Assembly: GCF_963676685.1 (NCBI RefSeq)
Contig: NC_092349.1
Span: 54,821,232 to 54,885,231 of the forward strand
From: Mytilus edulis
Lineage: Eukaryota; Mollusca; Bivalvia; Mytilida; Mytilidae
DNA: 64,000 bases
Reading direction: 5' to 3'
Part shown: positions 10,701-21,779 of the stretch, in pieces
How the letters are laid out: each line of letters opens with the position of its first letter
Position numbering within the stretch: position 1 is the first letter of the stretch
Position numbers and translations under genes: made by a program
Notes under the pieces: generated by a model
What the model saw: the letters and a program-made list of their open reading frames with translations, nothing else
Told to the model about the DNA's origin: nothing
The model's database searches: none

Positions 10701-11662
10701 TATCCCTACGACCCATATACGATCAGGTCGATCTGGTCTCACCGTCTGGTCGAGATCAGGCCGAGATCGTGAATAGTTGATTTGGTCTAGCCAGTCGAGT
10801 AAAGATCGTAAATTGATCGGAATTATCGAATTAGTATTCATTTTGTTGTCGGGATTGGGTCGCGATAGAGACATCAAGGAGTCGTGAATGGTCGTGTACA
10901 GTCGGTAGGCGCTCGGGTAGAAGTCGTAAACAGGCCCGATCTAGAATTTGCTTGAGCTTGGTAGTTGAAAAACGGACAATCGGGATCATCGAGTTGATCT
11001 GATCGGCAGTGTAAACCTAGCTTTAAGCGGAACTCTGTGTCAGGTTCAATACAATTTAAACATAAAAAAAGAAGATGTGGTATATATGCCAATGACATAA
11101 CTCTCCACAAGAGAATTAAATGACACAGAAATGAACAACCATAGGTCAACATACCGCCTTCAACAATGAGCAAAGCCCATACCACATATTCAGCTAAACG
11201 GTTACTTACCCTAGCATATGTAGATGAGGTAGGTTCGTCAATTAACATCCATACTTTGTGTCGAATTTTATTTATTGGAGTAAGTAAATGTGTCATTGTT
11301 AATGGTTTTGTCGCAAATATTTCTCTTAGCTTTGCAGCTGTAGCTTCTTTCTCTTCATATTTGATGTAAGTTTGGAAACAACACTCCGAAATATCTGTTA
11401 AAGGAATTCTCCAAAACTCCAATTCAGACTTCAATAACCATCCGCACAAATGTGTTGGAAGATGGATAACACCATTTCTATAATAGTCCAACACAGTATT
11501 AAAAAGTTCTGGATTTCTATCAAAGTAAAAGTATTTATTTTCTTCATTGTAAAATTCGGATGTTCTTGTTATAGATCCTAACAGTGTTTCAGGAAATCTA
11601 TGAAGAGTAGATAATTTCGTCTGAAACAGTGTCCCACCTACGTTAATGTGCACACTCGCCAT
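6757..11662 (-). CDS. Shaw-like voltage-gated K+ channel, gene A (two exons)
   Basis: The coding sequence joins 11210-11662 (exon 1) to 6757-7710 (exon 2) on the minus strand, giving 468 residues. It should form a tetrameric, voltage-opened, potassium-selective pore in the plasma membrane of excitable cells. The order is T1 domain (1-110), S1 (about 152-170), an S1-S2 loop with a sequon NDT, S2 with the charge-transfer E in FTLES, S3 with NILD, S4 (R298, K301, R304, K307, R313), S5, filter TTVGYGD (370-376) and S6 ending PIAVIAGNF. The HX5CX20CC zinc motif in T1 puts it with Shaw/Shab/Shal-type rather than Shaker channels; MYYAE- and GYGDMYP-like wording favours Shaw. At 468 residues it has a short C-terminal tail compared with typical family members. 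The start ATG has a good context (A at -3, G at +4). It is closest to gene C, to which it runs in the opposite direction. No frame break was seen, so I infer a functional gene. Confidence 0.93.
8945..9190 (+). repeat. Dispersed repeat related to the Penelope-like element 3' tail
   Basis: It has wording shared with 28545-28745, 45168-45425 and 47790-47900: a purine-rich lead followed by GATCTCAG(G/A)TG(C/T)TCCGGAAGG. In two of those places it follows directly on the end of a Penelope-like reverse transcriptase. It is therefore best read as that family's 3' end, here present alone. Confidence 0.6.
9310..9410 (+). repeat. GAAGATGTGG dispersed repeat, fragment
   Basis: Shares the words AAGAAGATGTGGTA, AATGACACAGA-like and AACAACTATAGGTCACC with longer copies elsewhere in the window (for example the reverse complement of 20430-20884). 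Short and diverged. Confidence 0.7.
9484..9865. mobile_element. Small foldback element with GGTGC..TTCTTTCTAAC ends
   Basis: The left end GGTGCGAATTCTTTCTAAC (9484-9502) is mirrored by GTTAGAAAGAAATGCACC at 9848-9865. The 380-bp interior holds degenerate inverted words such as CTTTAACAAAC and GTTTGTTAG. It is nested within the larger foldback 8319-11022. No target duplication is obvious. Confidence 0.65.
9945..10095 (-). repeat. GAGAATGGAAATGGGG dispersed repeat, copy 1
   Basis: On the minus strand it reads from GAGAATGGAAATGGGGAA through CCCGGCCATAGAGCAGACAACAG to the word GGCGTCCTTCAGCTGGC. The same family is on the plus strand at 22210-22325. It is a common mussel-type interspersed repeat by my recollection. 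Confidence 0.7.
11067..11197 (+). repeat. GAAGATGTGG dispersed repeat abutting a splice donor
   Basis: It begins AAAAAGAAGATGTGGTATAT and runs through CTCCACAAGAGA and GCCTTCAACAATGAGC to CCACATATTCAGC. On the minus-strand transcript it starts only about 12 nucleotides after the 5' splice site of Kv gene A exon 1, as antisense of the repeat. Confidence 0.85.
11210..11662 (-). CDS. Kv gene A exon 1: T1 domain
   Basis: 151 codons from ATG at 11662 to AGG followed by the donor GTAAGT. The T1 domain begins HINVGGTLFQTKLSTL and contains FYFDRNPELFNTVLDYYRNG. The zinc ligands are H67, C73 and the CC pair at 94-95, in HX5CX20CC spacing. The open frame continues past the donor to 10874, but that part is repeat sequence and not coding. 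Confidence 0.94.
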
Positions 11663-13918
11663 GTTAAATATCGTCGATCATTAACAAAATGTTTTAAAAT
11701 TTAACAAATTAACATTTTATTTTTCGATCAGTTGTTTATTACATCCACTTTACGACAATAGCTTAAATTTAAATTTTTTGCTTTCAAAAGCTCGCAGTCC
11801 AGATCGATTTTTGATAATATAAATATCACTATGATTTAATTTAATTCTTGGTCTACAACATGTATGTTATAGCGATGATCATGCTGATCTTCAATTCCAG
11901 GTTTTTCGGAATCAATTTCAAATGTACAATCAGATCTCGCTTAACGTATTGAAATCCGAATTTATATAATTATATAATTCGTTCAGAACACTTGCTTCTA
12001 ATACCTCTAAAGTTTATTTTTAATCACAAAATGTTACTTAATGTAACTATATACATGCCGAAATCTTATATACGTATCACTAGTCTAATGTACTTAATCC
12101 AAATTAATCCCATCATCAGTGTTGTTTTAATACTTTAATAAGCTTATTGATCGATGATAGGACATTTAAAACTTAATGTAAATGTACAATGACATGCACT
12201 ATTGTTACATTAATAGGTATTGAAGAACTGATTATAGTGCCTAACAAGATTTTGTGAGGTAGACGAAATTGACTTTAAAACGATCGTATTGACTTTTGAT
12301 GTGCAGAAATAGGCAGATCGGACATATTTTGACTTTAGTTACTTACTTCTTAAGTTTGGGATTAATTGTAATCAACATATTCCAATGAGACTGAAAAATG
12401 CTTTTTTTTATTATGATAAATAATAATTTTACCTGCCGTATTCGTGCGTAAAATATATTTCGGTATTTCTCTTACGAAAATGACTTGTTTAATGGAACAA
12501 AACGTATTATTTGTAAACTTTCTTTTTACTCTTCACAATAGGCTTTTAAAAAATAACCTTTCAACTGTATATTCCGAAAATTTTGTGAAAATCGAATAAG
12601 TGGCAATTCTTACCTTTCATACCTTAACTTTCATTGATAAAACATAATATTGACTCGTCCAGTGTCCAGTTTGAAGGTCATTTTAGTTACCGTACACATT
12701 CATGCACGTTCTAATTAATCAATAGTCATGTATGAAAAGCATATTAAACAAGTTTGAAGGTAAACTAATAACAACTTAATCCAATCAAATTGCCTACGAT
12801 TCAATAACAATGACCAGTCCACATCATAAAAATGTATAGGGGTAAACTGGGTAGGGAGAAAATGTCAGATATATCAAGTTCATTATTTTGCAATAACGAG
12901 TAAAAATTTGTTAACCAATAGATTTGTTATAATTTCATAAACATGTCGTTATGTATTGGTATAGTTTTTGGATCTTTCATTAGCGTATATAAGGCTGTAG
13001 AAAGTTTGGCCTTCAAAAGTCAACATAATCATTGACTTTATAAAGAAAATTCGCCTTTTTAAAACATTGAATGTTTCACAAATAATACGCGACAACAAAG
13101 CAAAATCATTTCTTAAAACACTGCAAAAAAAATAATTCTGATTGATGCAGTGGTATTGTCATAAATTGCACTGGAGTGAACAGTGGTACATCAAACGTCG
13201 AATTCCCTCACACAATGTTATCACACACTATAGTACATAGCTACAGAGAAAATAACAGTTCATATATAATACATATTTTGTTTCGCATGTGTGACAATAA
13301 ATAACATTATAATATTATTACAGTTCCTCTAACCAGGAGGACAGACTTTCAATGATATGTATCGTATAAATCTACACATTTTTTTCTAGTTCTACAACAT
13401 TTTCAGATGAGAATACATTTTTATTTTTAATGATGTTAGCATTTTGTTTACAAAAATGTGGTAAATATTTTTCTCTTTCGATGTTAAAAAAATTGCATGA
13501 CAAAATGTGGTTAACTCTCTGATGCCAAGAGCAAAAAACAATACAAGTTTCTTTTCAAAGACAAGATAATCTGAAATACATTGTAAACATTTACATTTGC
13601 ACCTGAAGTGTTTTTTTTTTTTTTTTTTATTTACCTTATAGGGAACGCTGAAATCTAAACATTAAAAAGCCAGAGATGCATGAGTTCACTGAATTGTGAT
13701 GAGCGTTACAACCAAACACGGCTTGTACAAAATAGCCAAATTCATTATGTGTTGACCTTTTGATGTATCTTATTCTCCAACGTTTGGCTGGTGCGTGGAA
13801 CTAATGTTTCCAGCAGTTAAACCCAAACTAAAAAGGGGCATTTGTTTCGTGTGTTTACAATTTGCAAATACGTAGCCGTTTTTGATTTTGTATGGCTTCT
13901 GTTGAAGTATACGATAAA
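11663..13918. other. Intergenic between Kv genes A and B
   Basis: 2.2 kb of AT-rich DNA upstream of gene A. It should include that gene's promoter, but no core promoter motif stands out. A long T run lies near 13610-13630. No exon or known repeat was recognised. Confidence 0.5.
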
Positions 13919-14060
13919 AATAACATAACATGTCATTTTTCATATCAGACCCCTATCAGTCCATGTTCAAAATTATCCCCCGAGCCTGTCGGCTCTCGAG
14001 CTAGTTTTATGACCTAGGGCTGAAAATTGGGTCTGATATGAAAAAATGCAATGTTATAAT
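13919..14060. repeat. Imperfect long palindrome 1
   Basis: The outer arms match well: the left reads ATAACAT..CATTTTTCATATCAGACCC and the right is its reverse complement. The inner arms are weaker. The tip is GAGCCTGTCGGCTC flanked by CGAG. Sequence outside the left arm (GAAGTATACGATAAAAA) is the mirror image of sequence outside the right arm of palindrome 2, so the two probably belong to one composite foldback. Confidence 0.75.
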
Positions 14061-14169
14061 CTATGTATATGGTATAAAAATTTTTTAACTTTGTATTTTG
14101 CGTTTTGTAAATATTTTCATGCTTGTCTTGGTAACAATCCAATATTTGGATTCCTCACTAATAATATCA

Positions 14170-14308
14170 GATTATTGCATGGCATTTTTCATATCGCATG
14201 TATTATCAGCCCTAGGTTCAATATCAGCCCAAGAGCCGCATGGCTCGAGGGGTGATATTGACCGAGGGCTGATAATACATGCGATATGAAAAATAACATG
14301 TTATGATC
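14170..14308. repeat. Near-perfect long palindrome 2
   Basis: Arms of about 65 bases match nearly perfectly around the centre near 14239, including CATATCGCATGTATTATCAG and its complement. The tip is GAGCCGCATGGCTC followed by GAGG. Its outer arms share TTTTTCATATC and ACATG words with palindrome 1. This would form a strong cruciform or RNA hairpin. Confidence 0.9.
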
Positions 14309-15929
14309 TTTTTATCATATGCTTCAATAATAGAGAAAAATAACAGATTCATTTGTTGATCCTTTTACGTGGTTCCCGAAGTTTAAAGAGTAAAAAAGTT
14401 CACGGCCGTCGGACCCCAAAATTGATACCTTTCTATCATATGCCTCAACAGAGAGAGAAAAAAAAGCCATTTTAATATGGACGAATCGACAAAAATATAA
14501 TTTAACAATATACAGAATGATCATTGTTTGGAAAAGTCAACTTTTTAAAGAAACTTTCTAAATTATGTTTCAGAAAAACTTAAAAAATGTATTTATTAAA
14601 TAGTTTGGTTTTTTCTTTATTGTCATTTTTTTATTATTTTAATCAATATACTTTCCAGTATTCAAGTAATTGTTTTGTACACTACTTTCTAATGTTTTTC
14701 ACTGAAAACGTAGCATTGAGGTGTATTTTCCGGAATTGGCCGAGTATTACCGGAATGCCGTGTGATAACGTTACGGAAAGGCATGTGATAACAATCCAAG
14801 CATGTGATAACTTTGCATATCAGCCCGCTAAGCACCAATTCGAAAAATATGGAATTTACGTCAATTTAATGCTATTATCATACGGTAAAATTTATATCTT
14901 ATTTAGTCTAAGTATATGATAAATAATTTTATTTGATTTGATTTTATTCAATAAATATTCTGTTGATGGACTAAATGGAAGTATTGATTTGTAAAATTAT
15001 TCCAATACAGTTTGACAATGTAAATATTTTATACAGTGATTATTAAACCACTTGTATTAAGAAATGAAAAACAAGGAACCCATTAGAAATTTGTCTTTTG
15101 TATTCTCCGTTTTATCGAAAACAAGGTAAATATATCCTAGTAGAGCTATTTGAATTCCGCTCTTGTATTCTATGCTATCGAACTCTAGGTAAATATAATA
15201 ATTATCCTTGATGTAATGTTTTGAAAAAGCCGAATACAATACCATTTGAAATTCATAATTAGTAATATTTGGTGTAGTATATTAAAGTTTCAACTTCGTG
15301 ACTTCGTGACGTGCTTCAGTTATCTGTATCATCAAAAATATTTATTAGTGTGAAATCACTAATTTAAGGCGCAAGGGATTTGTTTGTTCTTGAATCAACA
15401 TTGCAGTTCGTGGTATTTAGAACGGTAGGTGTATTTTTGTGTATGTAGATTTAGTTGATTTGATTTTTGGTGTTTGGAAACGTCACTTTTAAGCACCGCA
15501 TTTAGGCTATTTTGTGGAAGCCAGTTTTAATTGGTGGAGGAAGCCAGAGTGCCCGCAGAAAATCACCGACCTTTATTCGATAGGAAAACTGACAATCCTA
15601 GTCAATTAAGATTGGAGTTGAGTGCACCCGCACGAGCGGGGTTCGAAGTTACCCCAAGCATCAATACTTTTACTATAAGGCACACATGCACTAAACGTTA
15701 ACTTTAGTCTAGTAGTTTGACTATCAGGTAGTGCATGTACTTAAGATTTAATGTTTTATTTAGACTTATTCAAAATCAACATCAAACTCGTACAGAAAAT
15801 AGTACTCGTATGTCTTTTATACATGTAAAAATAATGGAATGTGGTGCTGGTGCAAATTATACAACGGCTTGGACTTACATTTGTGCACGGGTTCTTTCCG
15901 TAGAAATTGAAAAAAAAAATTATACAATT
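14309..15929. other. Intergenic, nothing firm recognised
   Basis: AT-rich sequence. The words TATCATATGCCTCAACAGAG near 14428 resemble the flank of palindrome 2, suggesting another decayed copy. Three GTGATAAC words occur near 14760-14815. There is no supportable gene. Confidence 0.4.
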
Positions 15930-16060
15930 ATGGCCCATTGAAGAGGTGAATATCCAAAATTGTCAACTCGAGAAGGTTATTTCATTGAGGGCGCAGCCCG
16001 AAGTGAAATAACTTTTGAGGGTTGACAATTTTGGATATTCATCGATTCTAAGGGGCCACA
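15930..16060. repeat. Near-perfect long palindrome 3
   Basis: Arms of about 60 bases centre near 15995, with GAATATCCAAAATTGTCAAC and its complement. The tip GAGGGCGCAGCCCGAAG is a GC-rich mini-hairpin, and the flanks TGGCCC/GGGGCCA also pair. It has the same design as palindromes 1 and 2 but different arm sequence. Confidence 0.9.
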
Positions 16061-16423
16061 CTTGTTTTATTATACCGAACTAACAGTGGATGGGCCTTTT
16101 GATCGCTAACAGTAAATATAATAATTTTTGCATGGCAAACAAATGGAAATGACGTTTGAAAATATCTCTGACATTAGTGTTTAAGAATTTCTCGAATGTA
16201 CAACAAAAGTAGAATCTTTTTGTAAAATATTGATGGCCCTGAAAAGGACCGTTACTCTATGAGAGATAACATTTGATGCTGGCACTCTGTTCACTTCCAA
16301 AGCCTTATATTTCCTCGTCTCTCGATGGGCTGTAAGTGTAACGTGTACGCTGCCATTTTGTTTATTTACGTCTGTGACGTCATTTTCATGGGAGGTAACT
16401 CAAGTGCAAATCTAGACACACAA

Positions 16424-16492
16424 AAGGTTATTCGCCGGTGAATAATAGGGTTATTCACCGCTGGTGTGAATTTTAAGGGTTATTCATCCTCC
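16424..16492. repeat. Cluster of GGTTATTC(A/G)CC words
   Basis: Three direct copies of GGTTATTC(A/G) and a short near-palindrome TTATTCGCCGGTGAATAA (16429-16446) occur within 70 bases. This is probably the core of another decayed hairpin element. Confidence 0.5.
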
Positions 16493-16904
16493 CTTGCAAT
16501 CAAATGAAAATCAACTGAATTATTCCATGTCACATGATTAGGTGTTATCCAATAGAATTGTTTGTAATATATGTAAGGTATAATAATGAGTATTATAAGT
16601 CAACGAGGGAATTCGTTTATCATAAGACGCTATGGACAATACATGTATACAAATGTCTTCTTTTAGAGAACCACTGAATGGATTAAACACAATATGGGAT
16701 GAAAGTTTATTTAAAGGTGCTGACCACTGAAGTGTTGTTACTTTTTCCTAATTTGTCATTGTCCGTATATAGTCATTTTCTACAAGTTCAATGATTTTAT
16801 TGTTAATTTCTGTAAACTTTACAAAATCTTCAGCTTTTGATTTAATAACGGGGACAATATCAGAACATGTTGGACTCCTACCTTTTCCACCACATTAAGT
16901 AACT

Positions 16905-17205
16905 ATGTGTCTGTCCCAAGTCATGATCAGCACCCTGTATTTAAATAGATGACTATTTTTTTTGCTTTTGTTGCTGTACATCATATTTGTTTAATGTTTA
17001 GTACATAAATTTGCCTAGTAGTTTTTCTAAGTAAATTGTTATTTTTTTTGTCATTTCGGGGCCTTTTTAAGCTAGTTATTCGATATGAATTTTGCTCAGC
17101 GTTGAAGATGGCCGAACGGTGACCTATTAATGATAATTATCTTCTACGTCACTTATTCTCTGATTCAGTGTTATCTCATTGGCTATAGTACCACATCTCC
17201 TTATT
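16905..17205 (-). repeat. GAAGATGTGG dispersed repeat, diverged copy
   Basis: It contains CTGTCCCAAGTCA, ATTTCGGGGCCTTTT, TTTGCTCAGCGTTGAAG and ACCACATCTCC in the order seen in longer minus-oriented copies. Confidence 0.65.
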
Positions 17206-17890
17206 TTTTTAATAATACAGGAAATTATAACAAGACGTTTTTTTTTATTTATGAATATTTGAAAAAAAGTCCCATAGTGTAAAAACACATGCAGCTTCGC
17301 AAAAATGTTTAAATGATAAAAACTCCTTTAGGATGTTATGAAAGAGAAATTATTAAAACAAAACGTGTTTGTCAGATAAACAATCTTTACAAAGTAAGGT
17401 GTTCCAGTTAGTAGTGTCAATATTGAAAGCAAATGAACTTTTCGATATCGTATAACACATATCATATGGATATATGGCGAAACTAAAAACACAGTACAAG
17501 AAAAAATTATCGGAACAATAAACCCATAGGTGTTTTTAAAGACAGTTGATGAAACCTAATAATGAGAGAATTTGCTAAAGGTCTTTGCCTGTAACAGTTT
17601 TCCTTCGGTTTATCAGAATATAAAATGCACACTTCGAATGTTATACTCCTTTCTCAAGTACTGCAACAGTAAATGTGATCCCATGTAAAAGGCCTATACA
17701 TATTATTACGACTACAGTTAAAAAGAGAAAAAAAAATGCAAATTGCATATACCAACCTTCTTTGTTCATCATTATCAATCATTGTTTTATATTTTTGTTT
17801 GATTTTTTTTTAAATGTTGTTTTCTTCGGATTTGCTTTAATTTATGAAATATTAATACGAATGTATAAATTATTTGTTTGTTTATTTCAG

Positions 17891-19823
17891 GCTTACAATG
17901 GACGACGACACAGTTCGTATAAACGTCGGTGGAACAATGTTTACAACAAGACTATCAACAGTTCAAAAGTATCCCGACACGCTTCTTGGGTCAATTTCGT
18001 TTGAATCAGACTGTTATAACAAGGACGACAAATCATTCTACTTCGACCGGAATCCAGAACTGTTCAACACAATTCTGGACTATTACAGAAATGGTTGTCT
18101 TCATCTTCCAAATCATCTCTGTGGTTGGTTATGGAAAACTGAATTGGAATTTTGGAAGATACATTTAACTGACATATCCGAATGTTGTCACAAAACTATA
18201 TCAAGTTATAATAAAAGGGTAGACGTAAGCAAAATGTTAAAGGCAGTGTTTTCTCCTCTGAACCATTCAGAATACGCATCACCATCTGGAATTCGAAAAA
18301 TACGCCATAGACTTTGGCTATTCCTTGACGAACCAGAATCATCCACTTGGGCAAAAGTAAGCAATTCTATTTTAAACTAACATATACTTTTTACTTATGT
18401 ATTTGTAAACATTATTTGCATAGTTACACTGTGTGCTACTAGTATCTACTTTTGTCTAATGCATATAATCTCAGGTTAAAAACTAGTACATTGATGCGCA
18501 AAAAAGTTAACCAATCAATTTTTTTTTCTAAGGGAGGGATAAATCCTACTTTGTAATTTTTTTTTTTATTTCAAACAGACATTATAAAGAGGCTAGATTT
18601 CATGATTGACAACATATGTGTTACGTTTGGAGGACGTGTTTTTTTTAAAAAAACTATCACCTGACATGTACATTTAGATGTTAAAAAGCCGACCACGCGA
18701 GACCATCATTGTAAGTTAAGGTCGTTTAACACCCCTTTGCAGTAACTGCTCTAAAATAAATTATTTTTATGTGTACAGAAACTACGCCCAGGCTTTGTGG
18801 GGTACTCGCCAATAAGACAACAACAATACAACAAACCCAATCATATAAGTACGTATCAGTCAAATTATCCTTTAACGAAATCTTAACTTCTCAATAAACT
18901 TTATTTCTTTCAATATTTTATTTAAGGTTTTCAGTTTCATATACCTGAGCATCGTTTTAGTGTCTGCAAGTTTGCCGTGCTTGATAACACACCCTGGGAT
19001 TCGAATACAAACATCAAATGCCACAACAATATTAAAGCTGGCAGCTCATAACAACGTGCAAATGTGGATGAACATAGACAATCCCAAAGAAATGCAGTTG
19101 GCAACAACCAAGGAACCTAATTGGTTGTATTATTGGAGTTTAGTTATATGCATTTTCTTTTCTGTAGAGACAGTACTCCGTGTTTTGACATGTTCTACCA
19201 AAAACAGGTTTGTAAAAGAGTGGCTCAATATGTTGGATATTATATTATTTGTCATAATGTGGATATGTTATGGTATTAAATTTAAACACACTGAAAAGGA
19301 GCTTCTTTCAAATAAACAATTGGCTTACTTCCTATGTTTTTGTGAAGCAGTATCTGTGTTGCGTCTCTTTAAATTTTTTCGACTGGCAAAACAGTACAGT
19401 AGCCTACGGATATTGTTTATAGCTGTGCAATCGAGCGCGAGAGAGTTGTTGCTACTGCTGATCACATTTTTTGTCTTCGGTTGGATGTTTGCAAACTTGG
19501 TATATTACACAGAAATTTTAGAGTCAGAATCGTTCCCAAATATGCTAGTCGGCTTTTGGTGGTCAGTTGTAACCATGACAACTGTCGGTTATGGCGATGT
19601 TTATCCTGTTGGTCCATTAGGGAGAGTAGTGGGAGTTTTGTGTAGTTTATGTGGATTACTAGTGTTGGCCATGCCAATAGCTATCATTGCGGGTAATTTT
19701 GATAGTCTATGCAGGCACAATGAAGAACGTGAGGCATATGTTAAATTACAAACTGAACAGACATCTAACATTCCTAAAGCATGGGAGATATCAAAGATTG
19801 ATCCAAATTATCCAATAAAGTGA
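17891..19823 (+). CDS. Shaw-like voltage-gated K+ channel, gene B (two exons)
   Basis: The coding sequence joins 17898-18356 to 18927-19823, giving 451 residues. The start is ATG 17898 (A at -3, G at +4). It lies seven bases after a TTTATTTCAG acceptor, so a 5' UTR intron is likely and the in-frame ATG at 17874 would be intronic. The T1 domain begins VRINVGGTMFTTRLSTV with the HX5CX20CC zinc motif. S1-S2 carries the sequon NAT. S4 has R299, K302, R305, K308 and R314; the filter is TTVGYGD (371-377); S6 ends PIAIIAGNF. It is the most diverged of the three paralogues, with a shorter intron (570 bases) and an E in the S3-S4/S4 entry (CFCEAVSVLR). The frame is intact, so I infer a functional subunit that may co-assemble with the neighbours through T1. 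Confidence 0.94.
17898..18356 (+). CDS. Kv gene B exon 1: T1 domain
   Basis: 153 codons ending GCAAAA before the donor GTAAGC. The open frame runs on to 18380 but that is intron. The key T1 strings NVGG and FYFDRNPELFNTILDYY are intact, as is the C plus CC zinc ligand set. Confidence 0.93.
18357..18926 (+). other. Intron of Kv gene B
   Basis: 570 bases with a GTAAGC donor and a TTTAAG acceptor. It sits at the same protein position and in the same phase 0 as the introns of genes A and C. AT-rich; no known repeat was recognised. Confidence 0.85.
18927..19823 (+). CDS. Kv gene B exon 2: S1-S6 and C-terminus
   Basis: It reads from VFSFIYLSIVLVSASLPCL (S1) to the stop at 19823. The voltage sensor, pore helix WWSVVTM, filter and S6 are all present. 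The tail is short (about 40 residues after S6). Confidence 0.93.
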   Translation, partial: VFSFIYLSIVLVSASLPCLITHPGIRIQTSNATTILKLAAHNNVQMWMNIDNPKEMQLATTKEPNWLYYWSLVICIFFSVETVLRVLTCSTKNRFVKEWLNMLDIILFVIMWICYGIKFKHTEKELLSNKQLAYFLCFCEAVSVLRLFKFFRLAKQYSSLRILFIAVQSSARELLLLLITFFVFGWMFANLVYYTEILESESFPNMLVGFWWSVVTMTTVGYGDVYPVGPLGRVVGVLCSLCGLLVLAMPIAIIAGNFDSLCRHNEEREAYVKLQTEQTSNIPKAWEISKIDPNYPIK

Positions 19824-19991
19824 CTTGAAAGTAACACGTGACTCTATACCTCGACCTAAAGGCAGTTTCTTGGAGAGTGGAATCTCAAACTTGAGGTCGT
19901 ATACTTACTTTACCGTGATATATTCTGATTACAGCAACATGTTTCAGATTGATGATAACTCGTATCACATATGTACATAAATCAAAATTGA

Positions 19992-19997
19992 AATTAA
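19992..19997 (+). terminator. Candidate polyadenylation signal of Kv gene B
   Basis: ATTAAA about 170 bases past the stop codon. A weak, context-only call. Confidence 0.3.
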
Positions 19998-20429
19998 AGA
20001 AAATACGCATATTATAATTACATGTAGATACATGTAGTGATAGCCGTAAAATGTGTGTTTCATATATTGATATGTACAGTTCTTTTTTTATTTATTTTTC
20101 ATTGCAGAAATACTTTGGAATAAGTTTACTGGGACCTTCTTTGATATTATGCAACAATTAAGAGTGTTATTTTACTGTCAGTTTCTAAATTCTGTTGAAT
20201 GATTTCATGGTTGCACAATCCAGTTACCGTTCTTTTTTTATGTTACTCCAATAATGTTAAAATCGACGGATCTATAAAATATTCCCAAAGTTTAAAAGTT
20301 TTCAGACCATTCCTCGTTCAAAAACGAATGTATATTTTCCTTGTTAGCTCCCACGTCTTCGTATGTTAGCTTTTTCAAAAATGTCACCAAAAACTTAACT
20401 CTGTTCATTATGTCTTTTTGTGTCGGGAT

Positions 20430-20884
20430 GTATAAGTATCCGGCCACGTCCACTTGTATTTTTGTCCATCTGATGATTTAAGCCTTTAACAGATTTTTAT
20501 AGTTCGTTCTTATGTTGTACTGTTATACCACTGTCCCAGGTTAGGGGAGGGTTGGGATCCAGCTAACATGTTTAACCTCGCCACATTATTTATGTTTGTG
20601 CCTGTCCCAAGTCAGGAGCCTGTAATTCAGTGGTTGTCGTTCGTTTATGTGTTACATATTTGTTTTTCGATCGCTCATTTTTTTATATAAATAAGGCCGT
20701 TAGTTTTCTCGTTTGAATTGTTTTACATTGTCTTATCGGGGCCTTTTATAGCTGACTATGCGGTATGGGCTTTGCTCATTGTTGAAGGCCGTACGTTGAC
20801 CTATAGTTGTTAATGTCTGTGTCATTTTGGTCTCTTGTGGACAGTTGTCTCATTGACAATCATACTACATCTTCTTTTTTATAT
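20430..20884 (-). repeat. GAAGATGTGG dispersed repeat, longest copy
   Basis: About 450 bases. On the minus strand it begins AAAAGAAGATGTAGTATGAT and passes through a GACACAGACATTAAC-like stretch, GGCCTTCAACAATGAGC and CATACCGCATAGTCAGC. It ends in the CTCCTGACTTGGGACAGG region. It gives the best reference in this window for the family. No coding potential; short non-autonomous element or SINE-like by inference. Confidence 0.85.
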
Positions 20885-21779
20885 TGGTTGCAACCAGGTT
20901 TAGGAAATCTGGTTGATACAATGTGTCCGATGATCCCGTCATTTAGCAAACATGGCCGCATAGAACTTAATAAAATGTAAGGATTGTCTATAAAGATCAG
21001 AAAACCAATTTATATAACATATAGACTAAAAAGTTGTCATTAATGGCATAACTACAATGAATAATTGCATGATTGGGCAGTCCATGTAACAGAAATAAGA
21101 TTGAAGAAGAAATGTTAGAAATATCAATATCGTACTGTTCATCTTAAACGCAGCTGATACCTCAGGTTCTTCATCAGTGGACCTTTCTTCCACCTGCATA
21201 TCACAGGGACACATATTAATACAAATTAGAATGAAAATCTTGTTGCCCAATCATATGGTTATACTTTTCTTTATATGATGATAACATTACATGTGTAATC
21301 TTGTCAAATAAGTATATGTATGTTTAACTTACACGGACTGCTAAAGCAAGTCTTCATTGTAGTTGTGCCATTAATGACCACCGTTATATTTTATAAGGAC
21401 GATTTTGGCCGATTCCAGTTCTAACGGACGATTACACTAATTACAGTGTCTCACCTAATATCTTCTAATTGCAATGTCTCACCTAATATCTTCTATAATA
21501 TTATGCAGCGTGAAATTTAAAAATAAAAACACGATTTACATAAAGGATATTGCCAATGTATTTCTTTCGGGGTTCTTTTCCCTTTAATTATAGATTTTAA
21601 CCCTGTAATACATCATAGTTTACATCATAATTAGTTTGACTATTAATCCGCCATAAGCGAGACAGGCTTCAGTGAGTATTTAGATTTTTTCACATTGTTA
21701 TCCTCTTCCACTTTTTAGTCTGTATGAACAGATTTGATCATTACAAGGTAACTTTCTGTAGAACATTTAAATGAACACT

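Larger units (their letters stand above)
8319..11022. mobile_element. Foldback element with AGCTAGGTTCACACTG ends and GATC-rich arms
   Basis: The left end AGCTAGGTTCACACTGCC at 8319 reappears as its reverse complement ending at 11022 with one or two differences. Flanks are GTAA (8315-8318) and TTAA (11023-11026), consistent with a mutated TTAA target duplication. Both arms (8319 to about 8800 and about 10690-11022) are dense in degenerate GATC/CGAC words. The middle (about 8850-10690) contains unrelated nested repeats. It could alternatively be two oppositely oriented copies of a shorter element; the spacing cannot decide this. Confidence 0.7.
7711..11209 (-). other. Intron of Kv gene A, filled with repeats
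   Basis: The 3.5-kb intron runs from a GTAAGT donor at 11209 to an AG acceptor at 7712-7711. It contains a copy of the common GAAGATGTGG repeat at about 7957-8090 and a 2.7-kb foldback element (8319-11022). Nested within the foldback are other repeats and a smaller foldback. A further GAAGATGTGG copy abuts the donor. There is no coding sequence that I can support. Confidence 0.85.

Noticed and set aside
10874..11209. Open frame continuing past Kv gene A exon 1
   Set aside because: The frame runs through a GTAAGT donor into repeat sequence; the paralogues splice at the same codon, so this part is intron.
15620..15665. GGGTTCGAAGTTACCCC resembling a tRNA T-arm
   Set aside because: The T-loop length and the rest of a cloverleaf (anticodon and acceptor arms) do not fit.
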